Below are positions 36,048 to 43,912 of a stretch of DNA of 64,000 nucleotides, in pieces. Source of the stretch: Solibaculum mannosilyticum. Lineage in GTDB: Bacteria > Bacillota > Clostridia > Oscillospirales > Acutalibacteraceae. Location: positions 1,478,501 through 1,542,500 of the forward strand of contig NZ_AP023321.1 in assembly GCF_015140235.1 (NCBI RefSeq). The letters are read 5' to 3'. Position 1 is the stretch's first letter, and every line of letters begins with the position of its first letter. The notes under the pieces were generated by a model. That model made no database searches, was not told the origin of the DNA, and saw nothing but the letters and a program-made list of their open reading frames with translations. The position numbers and the translations under genes are program-made.

Positions 36048-36098
36048 GATCAATTTTGGGCTATTGATCCGAGTTGGCTCCCTCTCCGGTTTATTATA
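36048..36098 (-). promoter_or_regulatory. GH92 promoter with leader operator
   Basis: TATAAT (36098-36093) has no good -35 box. Downstream, within the transcribed leader, GATCAAT (36048-36054) and ATTGATC (36063-36069) form a 7-bp inverted repeat with an 8-base spacer, suited to binding by a repressor. The regulator is unknown. Confidence 0.4.
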
Positions 36099-36295
36099 GC
36101 ACCTTCTTTTCTCATTCGCCATCCTTTTAACAATGTTTTATATCTAATTTAATTCATAATATTATTCCCGCTTTTTTAGTAACTATCTACAAACAAGGGC
36201 TGCAACAAAAATACAAATTTCTCTTTTGGTTGGAATACATAAATTCCCTTAATCTACAGATACTGAGAATAACTCTAGGTCAAAGGCGGTGTAGT

Positions 36296-36841
36296 ATGAC
36301 CAATGTGGTAGTTTACGACCAAGATGGTCACGGTGGATTGTCCGGAGATCTGATCTCTGCCCTAGCCAAAAACGGCGGTGTACAGTATCACACTTGGGAA
36401 CGTGTGGGATGCTGTCCATCTGAGCACACTCCTCAGTTTGTGCTGTCCCAGAGCGGACATCCCCTCCGTTTGGAACTGCTGGAGGGCATTGTAGTATTTG
36501 GTTCCAAAGCCCCCTCCACCGCCAACTTTTGTATTCCTGATAGTGTCCCATGTCTGGTGGAATCCACGAACACTGCTGCTTTATGTACTCTTATGTCTTC
36601 TTCTCATACCGCTATCTGCTGTGGCCTTTCCTCTAAAGATACATTTAGCGTCTCCAGCCTGCGGGATCATGAAGCTGTGGTAAGCGTTCAACGGCATCTC
36701 ACCGCTCTGGATGGACGCCCTATAGAACCAGGTGACATCCCCATCCGGCTCAGCCACGCACAGAGCGCCTATTCTATTATGGCTTCTTGTGCTGTCTTGC
36801 TTTTCTCAGGCCAGGATCCTGAACATGGTTTTTCTTTTTAA
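36296..36841 (+). CDS. Conserved-looking protein of unknown function
   Basis: 181 residues from ATG 36296 (AAAGGCGG upstream). No signal peptide or membrane helix. Contains many Cys/Ser residues and the segment LVESTNTAALCTLMSSSHTAICCGLSSKDTFSVSSL, then DHEAVVSVQRHLTALDGRPIEPGDIPIRL. Not recognised. Protein-like composition and start site support a true gene. Stands alone between the GH92 gene and a purine permease. Confidence 0.6.
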   Translation: MTNVVVYDQDGHGGLSGDLISALAKNGGVQYHTWERVGCCPSEHTPQFVLSQSGHPLRLELLEGIVVFGSKAPSTANFCIPDSVPCLVESTNTAALCTLMSSSHTAICCGLSSKDTFSVSSLRDHEAVVSVQRHLTALDGRPIEPGDIPIRLSHAQSAYSIMASCAVLLFSGQDPEHGFSF

Positions 36842-37063
36842 TTTCGATAGATAAAATAGATATTCTATCCAAAAATCAAAAATCGCTTCTGTATCCAATT
36901 ACAAATTCGCTTCTTTTTTACAAATTTCTTATCTGTTTTTTTACTACTAATATTCGTATTTGGAATTGACTTTATTCCATCTCTGTTATAAAATGCCTAT
37001 GGTTTATATGTTTTATACTAAATCGCAAATTTAAATTGGACTTTAAATGGTAATTTTCATAAC
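36842..37063. other. AT-rich intergenic stretch without a gene
   Basis: About 220 bases with no usable frame and no clear promoter. Contains an ATATTCG-rich part and runs of A or T only. I see nothing functional here. Confidence 0.6.
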
Positions 37064-37106
37064 AAAAAAGGCACCTCCCTCACCAGTAGAGGTTGAGGGA
37101 GGTGTC
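37064..37106 (-). terminator. Terminator of the purine permease gene
   Basis: On the minus strand ACACCTCCCTCAACC / GGTGAGGGAGGTGCCTTTTTTG, with a 5-base loop. Strong and downstream of the permease stop. Confidence 0.85.
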
Positions 37107-37129
37107 AACAGGTCTTAAATTTTTGCTGT

Positions 37130-38533
37130 TTAAATCTGAATCAGTCGGATAACATAACGCAGTAAGAACAGAATGGAAATAATGTACATAACCGGATGGA
37201 CCTTTTTAGCCTGGCCACGTACGATTTTGATAACAGTGTAAGAAATACAGCCGTAGGCGATACCATCGGCAATGCTGTATGCCATGGGCATCATTAGCAA
37301 CGTGAAGAAAGCCGGGATTGCAATTTCAATATCGCCCCATTCGATATCCTTGATGGAGCTGGCCATCATGACGCCTACGATGATGAGGATCGGAGCAGTA
37401 GCGCCGGTGGGAACAAAACCCAGCAGCGGCATAGCGAAAATAGCCAATACAAAACAGGCAGCTGTCGTAATACCGGTAAGGCCTGTACGCCCGCCTTCCG
37501 AGATACCCGAGCTGGATTCTACATAAGTAGTGACGGTCGAAGTACCTAAGATAGCGCCGGCTGAAGTGGCGATGGCATCGGCCAGCAGGGCTTTGTTTGC
37601 ATTGGGAAGATTGCCGTCCTTATCCAGGAAGTTGCCTTTGCTGGCTGCGCCTACCAGAGTACCAATCGTATCGAACATATCCACCATAGTCAAGGACAAA
37701 AGCACCGACACAATGGAGAAGATCAGGACTCCCACACCATTGCTGGCGTCAAACAACGTCGAAAATCCATTGATGAACTGGCCAAAAGTCGGGGCCAACG
37801 AGAGATTCAAATTAAAGCTGATTTCACTGACGTTGGGCATACCTACCTGCATTCCAAAACCGTACTGCATGATAGCACCTACGACAGAGGTTGCAAGGAT
37901 GCTCAAAAGCAAACCGCCCTTGACCTTCCAGACTACAAAAGCAATGGTGATGACCAAGCCAATGACGGCCAAGATCGTGGTGGGACTTCCAAGATTGCCC
38001 ATGGTGACTAAAGTGCTGTCGTCATTGCCGACGATGCCGGCATTCTGCAGGCCGATAAAGGCAATAAAAAGGCCGATGCCGCCGCTGATAGCCTTTTTCA
38101 AAGGCAGAGGGATGGCATTCACAATAGCAGTACGCAGTCCGGTGAGGGTAATAATGATAAAGATAATACCAGAGATAAATACGGCGGCAAGGGCTGATTG
38201 CCAAGAATAACCCATCTGTCCACAGATGGTGTAGGCAAAAAAGGCGTTAAGGCCCATGCCGGAGGCCAATGCAAAAGGATAGTTGGAAAGCAGTGCCATC
38301 AAAAGTGTACCAATGGCTGCAGCCAAACAGGTAGCCACCAAAACGGCGTTTTGATCCATGCCGGTAGAGGCCAGCATAGGCGGGTTGACAAAGATAATGT
38401 ACGCCATGGTGAAGAAAGTCGTTAGACCGGCGACAATTTCAGTTTTCGGGTTAGAGCCTGTCCCCTTAAAATTGAAGAAGTCGCCCTTTGGATGAATGGG
38501 GGTACGCGGTGGGGCCTTGGTAGTACTTACCAT
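37130..38533 (-). CDS. azgA: NCS2-family adenine/guanine/hypoxanthine permease
   Basis: 467 residues, AAGGAGG before ATG 38533. AzgA-like, with about 12-14 membrane segments: TEIVAGLTTFFTMAYIIFVNPPML at the N-terminus, ASGMGLNAFFAYTICGQMGYSW, and LGTSTVTTYVESSSGISEGGRTGLTG in the substrate region, all typical. Imports purine bases. Operon appears monocistronic. Leader carries a short hairpin that could be an attenuator. Confidence 0.9.
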   Translation of the reverse strand: MVSTTKAPPRTPIHPKGDFFNFKGTGSNPKTEIVAGLTTFFTMAYIIFVNPPMLASTGMDQNAVLVATCLAAAIGTLLMALLSNYPFALASGMGLNAFFAYTICGQMGYSWQSALAAVFISGIIFIIITLTGLRTAIVNAIPLPLKKAISGGIGLFIAFIGLQNAGIVGNDDSTLVTMGNLGSPTTILAVIGLVITIAFVVWKVKGGLLLSILATSVVGAIMQYGFGMQVGMPNVSEISFNLNLSLAPTFGQFINGFSTLFDASNGVGVLIFSIVSVLLSLTMVDMFDTIGTLVGAASKGNFLDKDGNLPNANKALLADAIATSAGAILGTSTVTTYVESSSGISEGGRTGLTGITTAACFVLAIFAMPLLGFVPTGATAPILIIVGVMMASSIKDIEWGDIEIAIPAFFTLLMMPMAYSIADGIAYGCISYTVIKIVRGQAKKVHPVMYIISILFLLRYVIRLIQI

Positions 38534-38558
38534 AGAGATTCCTCCTTAAAAATAAATA

Positions 38559-38579
38559 GCCCGACAACCAATGCCGGGC
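38559..38579 (-). promoter_or_regulatory. Leader hairpin of the permease gene
   Basis: GCCCGGCA / UGUCGGGC, 8 bp with one G-U, loop UUGGU, followed by TATTTATTTTT and then the ribosome-binding site. Starts within a few bases of the predicted transcription start. Could act as an attenuator, or only stabilise the mRNA. No purine riboswitch consensus was seen upstream. Confidence 0.4.
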
Positions 38580-38592
38580 ACTCAGCACTTTT

Positions 38593-38621
38593 AGTATATC
38601 GATTCTTCCCCAAAATTACAA
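38593..38621 (-). promoter_or_regulatory. Promoter of the purine permease gene
   Basis: TTGTAA (38621-38616), 17-base spacer, TATACT (38598-38593). Transcript would begin near 38586. Confidence 0.6.
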
Positions 38622-38966
38622 TTCGCTAAATAACCAAAATTGTTATGTTTTTTACATAAAATTTACAATTCTTTTACACTTTTACTGATTGAGATTTTTT
38701 ACCTATAGAATTCTCCTCTTCCACTCTTTTTTCTATATATTTTTATTATTTCTTATGCAAAAAAATGATATATTCCCTCAATCATTTCTTAATACAAAAC
38801 TCTAGTTTAATGTAACCGCCCTTCTCTTCACATGGATTTTTCTCTCAATATACCTAAAAAGACTTATAAAAAGGGGATGATGATAGAAAAAGTAAAACAG
38901 CCTTTCCCTATCTTTGTTTTCCCTGTCGTTCGACACCCCATTAAACTGCATTAAGGAGATGACACC
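38622..38966. other. Divergent AT-rich region between permease and secreted-protein genes
   Basis: About 345 bases, strongly AT-rich with A/T runs. Holds the upstream part of the permease promoter. I could not identify a convincing promoter for the plus-strand gene. AAGGAG lies before ATG 38967. Confidence 0.5.
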
Positions 38967-40367
38967 ATGAAACTCAAAAAAAGAATCTTATCCTTAGCAC
39001 TGGCAGCCGTTATGGTCTTGACTACGATGGTTGTATCAGTTTCCGCTCAAACAGCTGACGAAAGTCCTCTGGGCTCTTCTAACATTGCCAGCGAAAATGC
39101 AGAAGAAAACACCATCATTAAAAGCGTGGTTCTTAACCATGATGATGTTAAGCAGCCTTCTGTATTTGTCAATGCTACATTTGATGTCACAGTCAAAACC
39201 ACAACCGATGCGGATCAGATCTACATCTTCAACGAGGGAGATCGATACATCGCACACTGTGAAAAGGGCGATTATGTGGAGGAAAATGGAATCCGCACCT
39301 TTGAATTCCCCATTTCCCTCGGCACTCCCGGCACTCGTAAACTCTACATACACGCTTATGCAAATGGAAAATCCCTCGAAAATTATCGCAAGGCTCTTAC
39401 TGTACTTCCAGAAGAACCTTCCGGGAAAATTAAAAGCGTGGAATTCTTAAAAGACGGTCAGGTCGCTGATAGCTTTGTCACCAACGAACCTTTTGATGTG
39501 AGAGTGGTTACAAGTAAGGAAATCACCGATATCGCTCTTCTCAGTGAAGAAGGCGAATATAATGGATCTATCGCCTATAGCCGTACCGATAACGGAGATA
39601 CCTATACCTTTATGTACCGGTCGGCTGTGCCTACGCCAGGTAACCGCAGATTTACCATCTCGGGCAAAAATGCCAATGGGGATTCAATTGACTACTATCG
39701 TCACGAAGTCTACATCGCTATCGCTCAGGATTACGATTTAGATGTCCAGTTCTCAAAAGACGGACAGCCTATTTCCTCTGTCTATACCGATGAATTATTC
39801 GATGTAACCGTTACCTCCCCAATCGAACTGGGTTACGTTTTTGTGAACAATGAAAGAATGCTTACTATTGCTCAACACAATCTGACTCACGAGGTAATCA
39901 ATGGCCAACACGTCTATAAATTCCAGATCAGTTTGGGATCTGCCGGTTCGAACCGTGCACTCAATGTATATGGTGGTATATATGACGAGACTGAAACGAT
40001 TAGTGGTATGAGAACCATCGGTGGTAAAGTAATGAACATTGATGTCGTTGCCGCTCCGGAGAATCCCGATGACTACCAAGTGACATTCTCCATTGACGGT
40101 AAAGAAGTCACTTCTGCAAAGGTGAATCAGACTTTCGACGCCACTTTTGTCACACCGGAAAATATCGGTAGGGTCGGCATCAAGAACGAACGCGGCAATT
40201 GGATCACCACATATGATATGAAAACCTGGGTGGAAAATGGAAAACGTATTTTCACCTGCAATCTCAGTGTTGGTTCTGCCGGTCAACGTACCTTTACCAT
40301 TATGGCAGAGGTGAACGGCGCCAACTGGGTCGAGGTTATGGATGTCCCATTTACCATTACAAAATAG
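38967..40367 (+). CDS. Secreted protein with four beta-sandwich-like repeats
   Basis: 466 residues with a signal peptide (ILSLALAAVMVLTTMVVSVSA). Four repeats of about 95-105 residues begin near residues 50, 153, 255 and 372. Each starts with V.F..DG or a variant and FDVTV/FDATF, and closes with a GS/GTPG..(K/R)...I.A segment (for example SLGSAGSNRALNVYG, VGSAGQRTFTIMAE). No membrane anchor or sorting signal is seen, so it is probably released. Repeat family not recognised; carbohydrate-binding or surface-adhesion roles are guesses. Confidence 0.75.
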   Translation: MKLKKRILSLALAAVMVLTTMVVSVSAQTADESPLGSSNIASENAEENTIIKSVVLNHDDVKQPSVFVNATFDVTVKTTTDADQIYIFNEGDRYIAHCEKGDYVEENGIRTFEFPISLGTPGTRKLYIHAYANGKSLENYRKALTVLPEEPSGKIKSVEFLKDGQVADSFVTNEPFDVRVVTSKEITDIALLSEEGEYNGSIAYSRTDNGDTYTFMYRSAVPTPGNRRFTISGKNANGDSIDYYRHEVYIAIAQDYDLDVQFSKDGQPISSVYTDELFDVTVTSPIELGYVFVNNERMLTIAQHNLTHEVINGQHVYKFQISLGSAGSNRALNVYGGIYDETETISGMRTIGGKVMNIDVVAAPENPDDYQVTFSIDGKEVTSAKVNQTFDATFVTPENIGRVGIKNERGNWITTYDMKTWVENGKRIFTCNLSVGSAGQRTFTIMAEVNGANWVEVMDVPFTITK

Positions 40368-40432
40368 CCAAAATTCTTAAAGCATAACCTTTCATTAGGA
40401 ATCGACGAACGATAACGATAGGGAAAAATAAA

Positions 40433-40484
40433 AGCTGCCCCGGTAGACGTAATTTATCGTCCTCACCGGGGCAGCTCTATTTTC
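40433..40484. terminator. Bidirectional terminator
   Basis: Stem AGCTGCCCCGGT / ACCGGGGCAGCT around an inner GACG/CGTC stem, with A/T-rich flanks on both sides. Ends the secreted-protein gene and, on the other strand, the 269-residue gene. Confidence 0.85.
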
Positions 40485-40523
40485 TTTAGGATATATAATA
40501 TCTTCCCTAGTATAAACCCACAT

Positions 40524-41333
40524 TTAAACAATGGATGCCTTTTTGCCTTTCGCACGATCCTTTTCCAGCAAACGGCGCATGGCCATCCAAGCACGTTTTA
40601 AATTTTCGTCCATATACTTAAGGGCCAGCTCCTCCTGCTCCGGATAATCCATCAGCATCCCGAATAAAGTATACGTAATGGCCGACTTCAAATCCACATT
40701 GCCCATGGTATAGCTCTCATTGATAATCTCAAACACCCGCTTGATAAAGGCATTCTTCTTTTGGGTCAGGAGATCCAACAGGTATGGGAAGATGATTTCC
40801 TGAATAAAGGTATCCGGAAGAATCTCGCCGTATTTTTCCTGGTGCGCGTCATACTGATCCTGAAACTGGGGATAGGTTTCCATGAAACGGTGAATCATCC
40901 CCTCCAAAGTATTGCGATTTCTGCTTTTGGCCTCCTCCCGCTGAGAGATGGCCCTCTTTGAGGTAAACAGGTCATTTACCGTATCCTCAAAATCATTTGC
41001 AATGGATTTTGCATCGGTCAGATCATTGGTATCCGGATCAAAAAGCCACAGAGCAAGCTGTTTTGGAGAATCACTCACTTTTCCGTTTTCCACCGCCGCT
41101 CTCGACAGGCGATACTTTTTCTGCTGGGCATCCCACTGGAGCACGATGGCCTGCTCCGAGGAAGCAAACACAGCCTTACGACCCTTTTGATCATCGGTTT
41201 CTTCATCGCTGACACAAGGCATCTCCACCTTGGCCAGGATCGGGCTGATCCGTTCTTTTATCAATTCAAATGCCTGATTGTTTTCCAACGTGATGACACA
41301 TCCTTTTTTCCGGTTTACTAGGTATTCTAACAC
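40524..41333 (-). CDS. Protein of unknown function (acidic, helical)
   Basis: 269 residues if started at GTG 41333, whose ribosome-binding site is weak. A later TTG in the same frame with AAAAGGAT before it is possible. Predicted beta-rich N-terminal half (YRLSRAAVENGKVSD) and helical C-terminal half (LLTQKKNAFIKRVFEIINESY, MDENLKRAWMAMRRLLEKD). No signal peptide or membrane helix. Not recognised. Divergent from ddl and followed by a terminator. Confidence 0.6.
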   Translation of the reverse strand: MLEYLVNRKKGCVITLENNQAFELIKERISPILAKVEMPCVSDEETDDQKGRKAVFASSEQAIVLQWDAQQKKYRLSRAAVENGKVSDSPKQLALWLFDPDTNDLTDAKSIANDFEDTVNDLFTSKRAISQREEAKSRNRNTLEGMIHRFMETYPQFQDQYDAHQEKYGEILPDTFIQEIIFPYLLDLLTQKKNAFIKRVFEIINESYTMGNVDLKSAITYTLFGMLMDYPEQEELALKYMDENLKRAWMAMRRLLEKDRAKGKKASIV

Positions 41334-41389
41334 ACACTTTTCATTTTGTCACCACAATTTGGCGAAACCGCCTGACATCACGCATCTTA

Positions 41390-41419
41390 TTGACTTTGCC
41401 CCCTGGAAAGTGTTAGAAT
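41390..41419 (+). promoter_or_regulatory. Promoter of the ddl-murI-ywiB-argS cluster
   Basis: TTGACT (41390-41395), 18-base spacer, TAGAAT (41414-41419), giving a 5' leader of about 115 bases before ddl. Confidence 0.45.
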
Positions 41420-41542
41420 AAGTGATTGATATCCCTTCGTAAAATGATGGAAGAACATCTTGTTTTTTCCCTTTTGATAGCTTATTCACATAGAACGCTT
41501 TTGGCCGTTCTTCACGATCCATTGGAAGGTATGGTGGTAATA

Positions 41543-42610
41543 ATGTCCAAACGATCGGTCGCCGTACTGTTTGGCGGCAATTCTTCCGAGTATGAAGTGT
41601 CTTTGATGTCAGCTGCGTCGGTGCTCAGCAACATCCCCACCGACCGCTATCAAATACACATGGTGGGAATTACAAAAGAAGGCCAGTGGATTTATTATAC
41701 CGGTCCGGTGGATGAGATCCAAAACGGCGTCTGGTGTGAGCATCCCGACAACCGTCTCGCTTGGATCTCGCCGGATTCCACCGCTCCGGGCCTGATGGTG
41801 GCTTCAACCGGTGGCAATCGTCTGATCCCACTGGATGTGGTATTCCCCGTCCTGCACGGCAAAAACGGCGAGGACGGCAGCATCCAGGGCCTGATGCAGC
41901 TGGCGGGTATCCCCTGCGTCGGATGCTCCGTGGCGGCATCGGCTGTGTGCATGGATAAGGTATACACCAATATGGTGCTGGACAGCGCCGGTATCCCGCA
42001 GGCTAAATGGGACTGGTGCCATGTTTCGGACTATCGATCTTCGCCAAGGGAGATTCTCGACCGGGTGGAAAAATTGGGGTATCCTGTATTTGTCAAGCCT
42101 GCCAATGCCGGATCGTCGGTAGGTGTGGGCAAGGCAAAGGATCGGGCTTCTCTGAAGGCCTGTATCCAGGAGGCCGCCAAGTGGGATCAGAAGCTCCTCT
42201 TTGAAGAAGGCATCGATGGAATTGAAGTGGAATGTGCCGTACTCGGTAATCAATGCCCCATCGCCTCAGTGGTGGGAGAAATCTCTCCCTGCAATGAATT
42301 TTACGACTACGAGGCAAAATACGAGGCCGACAGCCAGTTGTTTATCCCCGCCCGTCTTCCTGAAGAGACCTCTGAATTGATCCGGCAGACGGCTGTAAAA
42401 GCCTTCCGCGCTTTGGATTGTTCCGGCCTTGCCCGGGTGGACTTCTTTGTCCGCCGGTCGGACGGCGCAGTTCTTCTCAACGAACCCAATACCATCCCAG
42501 GCTTTACCTCTATCAGCATGTATCCCAAGCTGTTCGACGCCTCCGGCCTGCCCTATCCCAAGCTGCTGGATCGATTGCTGGGTCTGGCCATGGAAAGGAC
42601 GGGTCGCTGA
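41543..42610 (+). CDS. ddl: D-alanine--D-alanine ligase
   Basis: 355 residues from ATG 41543 (an in-frame GTG or ATG at 41531 is possible; the frame extends to 41426). N-terminal VAVLFGGNSSEYEVSLMSA, then VVFPVLHGKNGEDGSIQGL, ATP-grasp PVFVKPANAGSSVGVGKAK, EVECAVLGN and the metal-binding NEPNTIPGFTSISMYP. Joins two D-Ala in peptidoglycan precursor synthesis. Overlaps the murI start by 1 base, so both steps supplying D-amino acids to the wall are coupled. Confidence 0.95.
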   Translation: MSKRSVAVLFGGNSSEYEVSLMSAASVLSNIPTDRYQIHMVGITKEGQWIYYTGPVDEIQNGVWCEHPDNRLAWISPDSTAPGLMVASTGGNRLIPLDVVFPVLHGKNGEDGSIQGLMQLAGIPCVGCSVAASAVCMDKVYTNMVLDSAGIPQAKWDWCHVSDYRSSPREILDRVEKLGYPVFVKPANAGSSVGVGKAKDRASLKACIQEAAKWDQKLLFEEGIDGIEVECAVLGNQCPIASVVGEISPCNEFYDYEAKYEADSQLFIPARLPEETSELIRQTAVKAFRALDCSGLARVDFFVRRSDGAVLLNEPNTIPGFTSISMYPKLFDASGLPYPKLLDRLLGLAMERTGR

Positions 42611-43461
42611 TGGATGCAAGACCTATCGGCGTATTTGACTCCGGCCTTGGAGGCTTAACCGTCGTAAAGGAGCTGGAGGCCCTTCTTCCGGGAGAGGACA
42701 TCGTCTATTTTGGCGATACCGGCCGGGTCCCCTATGGAACCCGCAGCTTTGAAACCATCGAGCGGTACGCCCGGCAGGATATGAGCTTTCTGTTGGAAAT
42801 GGACGTCAAATTGATGATTGCCGCCTGCGGTACGGTCAGTTCAGTGGCCCCTCATGTGGGCAACGACATCGACATTCCCTTCATCGGCGTGGTGGAACCG
42901 GCTGCTCGAAAAGCTGTCGAGGCCACTCAAAACGGTCGTGTTGGCGTTATCGGCACCACTGCTACTATTCAAAGCGGTGCCTTTGATTCCACCATCCACC
43001 GCCTTGCATCCGGAGTATCTGTGTTTCAGCAGGACTGTCCTATGTTTGTCCATCTGGTGGAAAACGGATGGTGTACTGCGGATGACCCCATCGCCCGGCT
43101 GGCGGCTGAGCGATACCTTGGCGGCCTTAAGGATCAAGAGGTGGACACTCTTATTTTAGGATGCACCCACTTCCCTATTTTACGCCAGGTCATCGCCCAA
43201 GTAATGGGGCCCGATGTCACCCTCATCAATACCGGCGCTGAAGCTGCCCGCAGAGCTGCAACTCTGCTCAAGGAATCGGGACAATGCGCGCCAGCCGACA
43301 AGAACAGAGGACGGTGCCGTTTCTTTGTCAGTGATGCTGTAGGCGGTTTCAATCGGACAGCCAGTATGTTTTTGGGCCGGGATATCCGGGAACAGGTCTC
43401 CCGGGTGGACATCATCAACCACCCTATTCTTCCGTCCTGTTCCTCGGCCAAAGGAGAATAA
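42610..43461 (+). CDS. murI: Glutamate racemase
   Basis: 283 residues; its ATG shares the A of the ddl TGA. DSGLGGLTVVKEL, YFGDTGRVPYG, first catalytic Cys in MIAACGTVSSVAP (usual NTAS is GTVS here), and second Cys in ILGCTHFPILR. Supplies D-glutamate for the wall. The GTVS change next to the catalytic cysteine is unusual but keeps the Cys and Ser-type hydroxyls. Followed 4 bases later by ywiB. Confidence 0.95.
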   Translation: MDARPIGVFDSGLGGLTVVKELEALLPGEDIVYFGDTGRVPYGTRSFETIERYARQDMSFLLEMDVKLMIAACGTVSSVAPHVGNDIDIPFIGVVEPAARKAVEATQNGRVGVIGTTATIQSGAFDSTIHRLASGVSVFQQDCPMFVHLVENGWCTADDPIARLAAERYLGGLKDQEVDTLILGCTHFPILRQVIAQVMGPDVTLINTGAEAARRAATLLKESGQCAPADKNRGRCRFFVSDAVGGFNRTASMFLGRDIREQVSRVDIINHPILPSCSSAKGE

Positions 43462-43465
43462 GAAG

Positions 43466-43912
43466 TTGAAAAAAGACGTTTTAATTGATATCAAGGGGAT
43501 GTACCATACCTCAGAGGGGAAGGATTCCATCGAGTTGACTACCGTGGGTTCCTTTACCCGCATGGGAGAAAAGTACTACATTACCTACCGCGAAACCGAG
43601 GCTACCGGTATGGAGGGCACTGTCACTACCGTCAAGGTGGAGGGGAATCAGCGGGTCACTCTGCTGCGCAGCGGCGCTCAGAAATCCCGGATGGTGCTGG
43701 AACGAGGCCAACGGCATCTGTGCGCTTACGATACTGGGGTAGGCGTTATGACCATTGGTATCTTTGCGGAAAATATTCAATCCTCCCTCCAAGAGGACGG
43801 CGGAAAACTGAGTTTTAAATATACGCTGGACATCAATTCCGATTTGGCCAGCTGCAATGAAGTCGATATTACAGTTAGAGAGGTAGGAAAACAGTCATGT
43901 CCTATGTCGTAA
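43466..43912 (+). CDS. ywiB: YwiB-like DUF1934 protein
   Basis: 148 residues from TTG 43466. Small beta-barrel of the calycin-like DUF1934 family (IDIKGMYHTSEGKDSIELTT start, LRSGAQKSRMVLERGQRH, DINSDLASCNEVDITVRE end). Function unknown. Overlaps argS by 16 bases; the ywiB-argS pair is conserved in Bacillus. Confidence 0.85.
   Translation: MKKDVLIDIKGMYHTSEGKDSIELTTVGSFTRMGEKYYITYRETEATGMEGTVTTVKVEGNQRVTLLRSGAQKSRMVLERGQRHLCAYDTGVGVMTIGIFAENIQSSLQEDGGKLSFKYTLDINSDLASCNEVDITVREVGKQSCPMS

Noticed and set aside
38534-38966. Purine riboswitch before the permease
   Set aside because: The conserved junction and loop sequences were not found; only a short hairpin is present.
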